64,000 nt of DNA from CAVQBC01 sp963848415 (GTDB taxonomy: Bacteria > Actinomycetota > Thermoleophilia > Solirubrobacterales > Solirubrobacteraceae), in assembly GCA_963848415.1 (NCBI GenBank), contig CAWKDN010000001.1, positions 620,001 through 684,000 on the forward strand, written 5' to 3'. The notes beneath the pieces are model-generated. The model was not told where the DNA came from and did no database searches. It worked only from the letters and a program-made list of their open reading frames with translations. The translations under genes were made by a program, and so were the position numbers. How positions within the stretch are numbered: position 1 is the stretch's first letter; every line of letters starts with the position of its first letter. This document shows positions 58,493-64,000 of the stretch, piece after piece.

Positions 58493-59080
58493 TTGTCCTT
58501 CCCTGTCCGCCGCGTGCTGCCGCTCTTGCTGGCCCTGCTCGCCGCGTTCGCCGTCGCGGCCGCTCCGGCGTCCGCCGATCACCGGGGCGGTTCCGGCGCC
58601 AAGTACGGCGCGACCGTGCTCAAGCTCGACCCTGCCGCCGTGCAGGCGCTCACCGGCCTCGGCGTCACGCCCGCGCCGATCGCGCCGGCGCGTGCGCTCG
58701 ACGCCACCACGCTCTCGTTCCCGATCGTCAACTCGTTCGGCGACGCCCTGCGCACGGGCCAGATCCGCCACAGCGGCGGCATCTCGCTGACCGCCGGCAC
58801 GACCACCGTGCCGCTGAAGGACTTCTACATCGATCCGCTCAAGCAGGAGCTGACCGCCGACGTCGGCGGCACGCGCCTGGCCATCCTCAAGCTCGACTTC
58901 GGCAAGGCGCGCGTCGCGTTCCGCCGCGGCCGGGTCGTCATCGGGCCGGTCGCCGGCTCCCTGACCGCCGGCGCCGCCGGCGCGCTGGACAGCGCCTTCG
59001 GGCTGCCGTCCGGCACCGTCCCGCCCGGCCTGAAGCTGGGCGACGCGTTCGTCAAGTACCGCCTGTCCGGACGCCGCTGA
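58493..59080 (+). CDS. Secreted protein of unknown function (HtaA-like beta-rich)
   Basis: A 195-residue protein starting at TTG 58493 with a strong ribosome site AAGGAGG (58479-58485) seven bases upstream, which decides the unusual start. Residues 1-25 are a signal peptide (PVRRVLPLLLALLAAFAVAAAPASA). The mature part is of beta strands such as HSGGISLTAGTTTVPLKDFYID and LTADVGGTRLAILKLDF, resembling HtaA-like secreted domains, but no heme-binding motif is evident. It ends inside the convergent permease gene (29 bp overlap). Confidence 0.75.
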   Translation: MSFPVRRVLPLLLALLAAFAVAAAPASADHRGGSGAKYGATVLKLDPAAVQALTGLGVTPAPIAPARALDATTLSFPIVNSFGDALRTGQIRHSGGISLTAGTTTVPLKDFYIDPLKQELTADVGGTRLAILKLDFGKARVAFRRGRVVIGPVAGSLTAGAAGALDSAFGLPSGTVPPGLKLGDAFVKYRLSGRR

Positions 59081-60218
59081 TCGGCTCGCTCGTGGTCGGC
59101 GCCGCCCTGGCGCCGACCACGAGCTCCGGACCCGCGCCGGCGCCCGGCTGCTCGCGCGCGTAGGCGAGCACCGAAGCCAGCACCGCCGCCACCGGGATGG
59201 AGAGGAACGCGCCCGCGACGCCGCCGATGACCGCGCCGACGCTGAGCGCCAGCAGCGTCGCCACCGGATGCAGCCGCAGCGAGCGCCCGACGACCATCGG
59301 GTAGAGCACGTTGCCCTCGACCTGCTGCACGACGACGATCAGGCCGAAGACCACGACGGCCGTCCCCGGGCCGTTGGTCACGAGCGCCACAAGCACCGCC
59401 GCCGCTCCGGCCAGCACCGCGCCGACGATGGGGAAGAAGGCGGCCAGGAACGTCAGCACCATCAGCGGCAGCGCGAGCGGCACGCCGACGATGAACAGCC
59501 CAGCGCCGATCAGGACGGCATCGACCGTCGCCACGAAGGCCACGCCGCGGAAGTAGGCACTGAGCACCCGCCACGCCCGCCGCCCGAGCTCGCGCACGTG
59601 CGGCTGGTGGCGCGGGCTCCAGAGCGCGACGAGCCACGCCCAGATCGCCGCGCCGTCCTTGACGAAGAAGAACGCGAGCACGAGCGTGAGCAGGACGGCG
59701 GCCAGCACCTCGGCCGCGACGGTCGCCCCGCTGAGCACGCCGGTGGCGATCTGGCCGCCGGAGCCCTGCAGCTCGCCGACCACGCTGTCCACCGTGCGGT
59801 CCACGGCGTCCGGGCTGAGGTTCAGCGGCCCGGTCGTCAGCCACGCGCCGATCTCCTGCACGCCGGCCTGGACGGACTCGCGCACCTCGTCCACCTCGCC
59901 CGCCAGCGCGGGGATGAGCAGCGCGAAGATGCCGGCGATCACGAGCACGGTGCCGACGAGCACGAGCGACGCGGCCGCGGCCGGGCGCAACCCGGCGCGC
60001 TCGAGCCGGCGAGCGGGCGGGGCCATCAGCGTGGCGAGCAGCAGCGCCACCACCACGGGCACCACGACCAGCAGCAGCCGCCACGCCGCCCACGCCACCA
60101 GCGCGACGCCCGCGGCGACCACCAGCACGCGCAGCGCGATCGCCGCGGCGACGACGAGGCTGCGCGGCACGGCGTCGTCCTGGGACCGGGTGGAGAAGGG
60201 CTCGAGCGGCGGTGCCAT
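59052..60218 (-). CDS. AI-2E family permease (PerM-like)
   Basis: A 388-residue membrane protein of the AI-2 exporter/PerM superfamily. About eight helices are visible; motif regions include LLATLMAPPARRLERAG, FFFVKDGAAIWAWLVAL, LTFLAAFFPIVGAVLAGA, VVVQQVEGNVLYPMVVGRSLRLHP and PVAAVLASVLAYA, as in the family. ATG 60218 is selected as the start of the leader before helix 1. It is convergent with the secreted-protein gene and its 3' end includes a 16-bp perfect hairpin. Transported substrate not known. Confidence 0.87.
   Translation of the reverse strand: MAPPLEPFSTRSQDDAVPRSLVVAAAIALRVLVVAAGVALVAWAAWRLLLVVVPVVVALLLATLMAPPARRLERAGLRPAAAASLVLVGTVLVIAGIFALLIPALAGEVDEVRESVQAGVQEIGAWLTTGPLNLSPDAVDRTVDSVVGELQGSGGQIATGVLSGATVAAEVLAAVLLTLVLAFFFVKDGAAIWAWLVALWSPRHQPHVRELGRRAWRVLSAYFRGVAFVATVDAVLIGAGLFIVGVPLALPLMVLTFLAAFFPIVGAVLAGAAAVLVALVTNGPGTAVVVFGLIVVVQQVEGNVLYPMVVGRSLRLHPVATLLALSVGAVIGGVAGAFLSIPVAAVLASVLAYAREQPGAGAGPELVVGARAAPTTSEPISGVRTGGT
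59088..59124. terminator. 16-bp perfect hairpin, probable bidirectional terminator
   Basis: GCTCGTGGTCGGCGCC (59088-59103), loop GCCCT, and the exact reverse complement (59109-59124). It starts eight bases after the stop of the secreted-protein gene and lies within the last codons of the opposite AI-2E gene. No U-run follows, as is common in GC-rich actinobacteria. Confidence 0.75.
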
Positions 60219-60278
60219 CGGGGGAACCTGATGATTCCTCACGCCTCGGGCGGACAAACGCGGGTGACCACGAGCGGG

Positions 60279-60284
60279 TAACTT
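60279..60284 (+). promoter_or_regulatory. -10 box of leaderless type before the HAD gene
   Basis: TAACTT ends eight bases before GTG 60293. Confidence 0.4.
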
Positions 60285-60292
60285 CGCCGATC

Positions 60293-60952
60293 GTGCCCGC
60301 GCTGATCTTCGACCTCGACGGGACGCTGGTCGACACCGTCTACGCCCACGTCTTCGCCTGGCAGCGCGCGCTCAACGAGCGCGGGCTGGACATCGACGGC
60401 TGGAAGATCCACCGGCGCGTCGGCATGAGCGGCGGCCTGTTCACGCGCGCGATCGCCCGCGAGCTGGGGCGGGAGCTGACCGAGCGCGAGACCGCCGAGG
60501 TCCAGGATCGTCACGGCGAGCTGTTCCGCTCGCTGCTGCCCGAGCGCCGCCCGCTGCCGGGGGCGGTCCGGCTGCTCGCCGACCTGCGCGAGCTGGGGAC
60601 GGTGCACGGCATCGCCACCTCGGGCCGCCGGCCGGAGATCGACGGCTCGCTCGAGGTCCTCGGCGTCCCCGCGGACATGGTCGTCGTCCAGCGCGGCGAC
60701 GTGCGCCGCGCCAAGCCGGAGCCCGACCTGTTCGTCGAGTGCGCCCGGCGCCTCGACGTCACCGCCGAGGAGTGCTACGTGATCGGCGACGCGGTCTGGG
60801 ACCTGCTGGCGGCGCGACGCGCGCGCATGCTCAGCATCGGCCTGCTGTCCGGCGGCTACGGCGAGAACGAGCTGACCCGCGCGGGCGCGTTCCGCGTCTA
60901 CCGCGACGCGGAGGAGCTGCGGATCTCCCTCGACGAGCTCGGGATCGGGTGA
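60293..60952 (+). CDS. HAD-superfamily phosphatase
   Basis: A 219-residue HAD hydrolase. Motif I is LIFDLDGTLVDTVY (nucleophile aspartate), motif II is GIATSGRRPEID, motif III the lysine in RRAKPEPDLFVECARRL, and motif IV YVIGDAVWDLLAARRARM. The cap is of the phosphoglycolate phosphatase/beta-phosphoglucomutase kind. GTG 60293 is preferred because it directly opens motif I and a -10 box ends eight bases upstream. Its stop overlaps the next gene's GTG by four bases. Substrate unassigned. Confidence 0.87.
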   Translation: MPALIFDLDGTLVDTVYAHVFAWQRALNERGLDIDGWKIHRRVGMSGGLFTRAIARELGRELTERETAEVQDRHGELFRSLLPERRPLPGAVRLLADLRELGTVHGIATSGRRPEIDGSLEVLGVPADMVVVQRGDVRRAKPEPDLFVECARRLDVTAEECYVIGDAVWDLLAARRARMLSIGLLSGGYGENELTRAGAFRVYRDAEELRISLDELGIG

Positions 60953-62118
60953 CCGGGGGGCTGCTGGTGCTCGGCGCCGTCCACGGCGCCGACGCCGCCG
61001 CGGTGGCGGCCGGCATCTCGGAGGGCCTCGAGCGGGACGGGACCGCGACGCGCGCGCTGGTCGCGGTCGCGCCCGCCGCGCCCGCCGCCTCGCCGCTGAC
61101 GACGGCCCGGCACGGCGGCGGCGCCATCGACCCCGCGAGCCTGGCGAGCGAGCTGGGCGACGCCGCGAGCGGGGAGGCGGCCGCCGTCGTGCTCGCCGCC
61201 GGCGGGTTGCTGGCCCCGCTGACGCCGCGCTACAGCGTGCGCGACCTCGCGGCCGAGCTCGGCCTGGGGCTGGTCGTCTGCGTGCCGGCCGGGCCCGACG
61301 TCGTGAACCTGGCCCGCCTGACCGCGGCCGCCGCGCGCGGCGCCGGGCTCGTCGTGACGGCGGTCGCGCTCACGGGCTGGCCGGAGCCGCCCGACCGCGT
61401 GCTGCTCGACGAGCGGCGGCTGCTGGAGGAGCTGGCCGGCGCGCCGGTCGTGGCGCTGCCCGCCGCGCCGGCCGCGCGCGCGGAGGCGGTCCGGCGCTGG
61501 CCGGTCGGCGACTGGCTCGCCACCGCGGGTGGCGCCGACCGGCCGGGCGCGGCGGCCGTGCCGGCGGGCACGCCCGGGCCGAGCCGCGCGGAGGTCGCGC
61601 TCGAGCCCTACGACGCCTGGAGCGAGCGGCCGCTGGGCGATCCCCGCAGCACGCCCCGGCCGCAGCTCATGAGCGCGCTGCTGGAGATCGTCGAGGCCGA
61701 GGGCCCGCTGCTCGCCGGCCGCGCCTACGCGCTCTACAACCGCGCCGCCGGCGGCAAGAAGCTCACGACGATCGCGCGGGCGCCGCTCTCCTCCGCGGTC
61801 TACTGGCTCGCGCGCGAGGGCCGCGTCGCGCTGACCCGCGCCGAGGACATCCCGTGGCAGGCGGACGACCTGGTGCGCACGCCCGACGCGCCGCCCGTGC
61901 GCGTGCGCGAGCTCGGCCCGCGCACCCTGGAGGAGGTGCCGCTCGACGAGATCGCCGAGCTGATGCGCCGGCTGCGGGCGGCGGGGCACGCTTCCGGCGA
62001 GGCCGGGCTCAAGCGCGCGGTGCTCGGCGCCTACGGGCTCGTCCGGCTCACCGGCCGCGCCGATGAGTACCTCGGGCTCGCCCACGGCCTGCTGGAGCCT
62101 GGAGCAGCGGATGCCTAG
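60949..62118 (+). CDS. BioD-like domain with degenerate P-loop fused to a C-terminal winged-helix-like domain
   Basis: A 389-residue protein starting at GTG 60949, coupled to the HAD gene. The first about 210 residues follow the dethiobiotin-synthetase fold: LLVLGAVHGADAAAVAAGI stands where the P-loop should be but lacks the GKT, and VVLAAGGLLAPLTPRYSVRDLAAELGL matches the BioD E/G-G-L-x-V-P-L region. Residues about 245-350 form a separate domain (LMSALLEIVEAEGPLLAGRAY, SSAVYWLAREGRVALT) resembling the DUF3320-like winged helix. So it probably does not bind ATP as BioD does. Role unknown; perhaps a sensor or scaffold. Confidence 0.65.
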   Translation: MTGGLLVLGAVHGADAAAVAAGISEGLERDGTATRALVAVAPAAPAASPLTTARHGGGAIDPASLASELGDAASGEAAAVVLAAGGLLAPLTPRYSVRDLAAELGLGLVVCVPAGPDVVNLARLTAAAARGAGLVVTAVALTGWPEPPDRVLLDERRLLEELAGAPVVALPAAPAARAEAVRRWPVGDWLATAGGADRPGAAAVPAGTPGPSRAEVALEPYDAWSERPLGDPRSTPRPQLMSALLEIVEAEGPLLAGRAYALYNRAAGGKKLTTIARAPLSSAVYWLAREGRVALTRAEDIPWQADDLVRTPDAPPVRVRELGPRTLEEVPLDEIAELMRRLRAAGHASGEAGLKRAVLGAYGLVRLTGRADEYLGLAHGLLEPGAADA

Positions 62119-62360
62119 TCACTGTCCGGGTCGCGCTCGATCCCTTCGCTGAACCGGCGCTCCACCCGCTTGTCCGGCGTGTCGGGCAGTTCCTCCTGGC
62201 CCTCGCTGAAGCGACCGGGCTCCTGGTCGTGCTCGGACTCCTCGTCGTCGATGCCGCGGGCGTAGTCGGGCTCGCGCCGCTCGCCGGGTGGATCCGGCTC
62301 GCGGTCGTACCCGGTGGCGAACCCCTTGTCGGGCTTCTTCTGCTCGTCGGGCTCTGGCAT
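62115..62360 (-). CDS. Small acidic disordered protein
   Basis: An 81-residue protein dominated by Asp, Glu, Arg and Pro: DEQKKPDKGFATGYDREPDPPG, then a REPDYARGIDDEE segment, and RFSEGQEELPDTPDKRVERRFSEGIERDPD, where RFSEG occurs twice (about 50 and 69). It is predicted to be unstructured. A strong ribosome site (AAAGGAGG) precedes ATG 62360. Its stop and that of the BioD-like gene share CTAG. I recall related proteins from this bacterial group only as hypotheticals. Confidence 0.75.
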   Translation of the reverse strand: MPEPDEQKKPDKGFATGYDREPDPPGERREPDYARGIDDEESEHDQEPGRFSEGQEELPDTPDKRVERRFSEGIERDPDSD

Positions 62361-62396
62361 GGCGCACCCTCCTTTCGCTTGCTCGAGGTCTACCCG

Positions 62397-63113
62397 TCAG
62401 CCGGGGAAGAACGCCTCGAAGGCCAGCGCCGCGATGCCCGCGCCGATCAGCGGTCCGACGACGGGGACCCACGCGTAGCCCCAGTCCGAGCCGCCCTTGC
62501 CGGCGATCGGCAGGATCGCGTGCATGATCCGCGGGCCGAGGTCGCGGGCGGGATTGATGGCGTAGCCGGTCGGACCGCCGAGCGACAGCCCGATCCCGAG
62601 CACGAGCAGGCCGACCAGCAATCCGCCCAGGCCGGTCGCCGCGGTCGCCTCGTCGGCGAAGAAGGCGAGGATCCCGAAGACCAGCACGAAGGTGCCGATC
62701 GCCTCGGTCATGACGTTGGCGACGGGGTTGCGGATCGCCGGCGCGGTGCTGAAGGTCGCCAGCTTGAGCCCTGGGTCCTCGGTCCGCCCCCAGTGGTTCA
62801 GGTAGGCCAGCCAGACGAGCGTGGCGCCGATGAAGGCGCCGACGAACTCCCCGGCGAGGTACTCGGGGACGTCGCCCCACGGGGTGTTGCCGACGATGGC
62901 GAAGCCGAACGTGACCGCCGGGTTGAGGTGCGCGCCGCTGAACTGCCCGACGGCCAGCGCGCCGACCATCACCGCCATGCCCCAGCCGAAGGTGATGACG
63001 ATCCAGCCGGCGTTCTCGGCCTTGGAGAGGTTGAGTAGGACAGCGGCCACGACGCCGTTGCCCAGGAGGATCAGGAGCGCTGTCCCGATGACCTCCGCGC
63101 CGAAGATGCTCAC
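62397..63113 (-). CDS. Aquaporin/glycerol facilitator (MIP family)
   Basis: A 238-residue MIP channel with six membrane helices. The first NPA box is SGAHLNPAVTFGF, the second GYAINPARDLGPR; the aspartate after NPAR marks glycerol-conducting facilitators rather than strict water channels. GTG 63113 is chosen because AAGGAGG precedes it by nine bases and helix 1 follows at once. It sits 36 bp from the small acidic protein gene. Likely conducts glycerol or water. A glpK/glpD partner is not in the window. Confidence 0.92.
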   Translation of the reverse strand: MSIFGAEVIGTALLILLGNGVVAAVLLNLSKAENAGWIVITFGWGMAVMVGALAVGQFSGAHLNPAVTFGFAIVGNTPWGDVPEYLAGEFVGAFIGATLVWLAYLNHWGRTEDPGLKLATFSTAPAIRNPVANVMTEAIGTFVLVFGILAFFADEATAATGLGGLLVGLLVLGIGLSLGGPTGYAINPARDLGPRIMHAILPIAGKGGSDWGYAWVPVVGPLIGAGIAALAFEAFFPG

Positions 63114-63175
63114 GAGATCCGACCTCCTTCGATGAGGGGTGGGGCTAGGACCGGTGGTCCAGTCGGTGAGCTTCG

Positions 63176-63754
63176 TCAGCCGGCCGCGATCTCCTCCAGC
63201 GCGCGCGGGATCCGCCGCGCGTCGGCGAGCAGCGTGTCGCGGATGTCGCGCGTGCGCAGCGCGGCCGCGGGGTGGTGCAGGGGATAGATCGCCCGCCCGC
63301 GGCCGGTCAGCAGCCGCCCGTGCACGAGCGAGATCTTCTCCCTGGGCGCGAAGTGCGTCAGCGCGTGGCGGCCGAGCGTCACGACCAGCCGTGGCTGGAC
63401 GAGCGCGAGCTGGGCCTCCAGCCACGGCAGCGAGTGCGCGACCTCCGCCCGCCGCGGGTCGCGGTTGCCGGGCGGGCGAGCCTTGAGCACGTTGGTGATG
63501 AAGACCGCGGCGCGCTCGAGCCCGGCGGCCTCCAGCGCGACGTCCAGCAGCCCGCCGGCGCGGCCGACGAACGGCCGGCCCTCACGATCCTCGCTGGCCC
63601 CGGGCGCCTCGCCGACGAGCATGACCTCCGCCGCGCCGTCGCCCTCGCCGGGCACGAAGCGCGTGCAGGTCTCACACGGCTCGAAGCCGCACGGGAGGTG
63701 GCCTTCGATGGCCTCGGCGACGGCCTCGAGCGTGGCGAACGGGCTCGCCTCCAT
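63176..63754 (-). CDS. Uracil-DNA glycosylase, family 4-like
   Basis: A 192-residue family 4/5-type uracil-DNA glycosylase. GEAPGASEDREGRPFVGRAGGLLD is the catalytic G-E-A-P-G motif, FITNVLKARPPGNRDP the second, and VVTLGRHAL and YPLHHPAA the later motifs. Three cysteines in CGFEPCETC near the N-terminus fit the [4Fe-4S] cluster of this family, but the fourth cysteine is not evident, so cluster binding is uncertain. It excises uracil from DNA. The KRRIH segment of the related UdgX is absent. Confidence 0.87.
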   Translation of the reverse strand: MEASPFATLEAVAEAIEGHLPCGFEPCETCTRFVPGEGDGAAEVMLVGEAPGASEDREGRPFVGRAGGLLDVALEAAGLERAAVFITNVLKARPPGNRDPRRAEVAHSLPWLEAQLALVQPRLVVTLGRHALTHFAPREKISLVHGRLLTGRGRAIYPLHHPAAALRTRDIRDTLLADARRIPRALEEIAAG

Positions 63755-63835
63755 CGCCAGGCGCTACCCCGTCCGGACGCGCCCGGAAACAGTCGACGGG
63801 GTGCGTTCAAGCGAGCGGGCGGGTATCCGGTCGTC

Positions 63836-64000
63836 ATGCCCCTCGTGCGCCTCATCACGCTTCTCGCCCTCGTCCTGGCCGCCGCCGCAGCCGTCGCTCC
63901 GGTCGCCTCGGCGCAGCCCGCCGCCCGCTTCCCGGAGACCATCCCCCTGCCCGCCGGCTGGCAGCCGGAGGGCATCGCCAAGGGTCGCGGGACGACGCTC
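63836..64000 (+). CDS. Secreted protein, start only (SMP-30/beta-propeller-like)
   Basis: The first 55 residues are visible. MPLVRLITLLALVLAAAAAV begins a signal peptide ending near residue 26 (ASAQP). The mature start FPETIPLPAGWQPEGIAKGRG resembles secreted beta-propeller proteins of the SMP-30/gluconolactonase-like kind common in this bacterial group. A TATCCG box (63824-63829) ends six bases before the ATG. The rest lies beyond the window. Confidence 0.65.
   Translation, partial: MPLVRLITLLALVLAAAAAVAPVASAQPAARFPETIPLPAGWQPEGIAKGRGTTL

Noticed and set aside
1..64000. tRNA, rRNA, riboswitch or CRISPR array
   Set aside because: No tRNA-like folds with CCA context, no rRNA-like conserved stretches and no regularly spaced direct repeats were seen by eye; a covariance-model scan would be decisive.

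Overview
The window is very GC-rich, densely coded DNA with strong G/C preference at third codon positions. There are no rRNA, tRNA, CRISPR or insertion-sequence genes that I could recognise. Gene content (F420-type LLM oxidoreductase, SUF operon with Rrf2 regulator, MarR with a cysteine tail, PadR, TrpB2, type-4 uracil-DNA glycosylase, large LuxR/ATPase regulator) and frequent -10 boxes of the TAGNNT type lying directly in front of start codons point to a chromosomal segment of an actinobacterium, most likely Thermoleophilia/Solirubrobacterales. That placement is inference from gene style, not from a marker gene.

Layout. 1-2743: DAHP synthase (cut by the window edge), then a coupled cystathionine gamma-synthase/lyase and cystathionine beta-synthase pair. 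2818-8131: MarR regulator with MFS exporter, polymer-forming membrane protein, YjbR protein, TetR regulator, small GNAT-like protein, FUSC-type membrane protein. 8341-10687: an ECF sigma factor fused to a zinc-finger-like and glycine-rich tail, facing an RsbV/RsbW-like pair. 11065-16887: a purine (urate to glyoxylate) degradation cluster containing every step except OHCU decarboxylase. 16958-25600: secreted M20 peptidase, a sugar/inositol-type oxidoreductase plus isomerase pair, O-methyltransferase, giant LuxR regulator with a membrane protein, PPOX protein. 25636-26422: a decayed patatin gene. 26427-34697: class II glutamine amidotransferase, glycosyltransferase, then a four-gene translationally coupled redox operon (Fe-S protein, FAD oxidase, 94-residue protein, F420-type LLM enzyme) divergent from a glutathione-independent formaldehyde dehydrogenase.

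34687-49500 holds the iron-sulfur assembly genes in two blocks on the minus strand (Rieske-sufB-sufD and rrf2-sufC-sufS-sufU). They are separated by about 7.5 kb that carries a PadR gene, a LysR/MFS pair destroyed by one head-to-head deletion, an arsenic cassette (arsC-like, arsR, arsM), an aminotransferase, a Usp-like protein and a 1.2 kb graveyard (DUF559-type relic, tandem hairpins, membrane-protein relic). 49541-64000 holds TrpB2, a secreted hydrolase, phosphatase and GNAT genes, a membrane-anchored GMC oxidoreductase, AraC/cupin/FAD oxidase genes, a secreted protein, an AI-2E-type permease, HAD phosphatase, an unusual BioD-like fusion, aquaglyceroporin, uracil-DNA glycosylase and the start of a secreted protein.

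The most noteworthy observations are: a 64-bp segment inside the broken patatin gene that is identical to part of an MFS gene 9.7 kb away; the LysR/MFS deletion scar; widespread signals for leaderless transcription, including a nine-codon leader ORF coupled to the uricase start; the four-gene redox operon; and three protein architectures that are hard to assign (sigma fusion with repeated EFGFE, BioD-like protein with a degenerate P-loop, membrane-GMC fusion with a four-cysteine ferredoxin-like motif).
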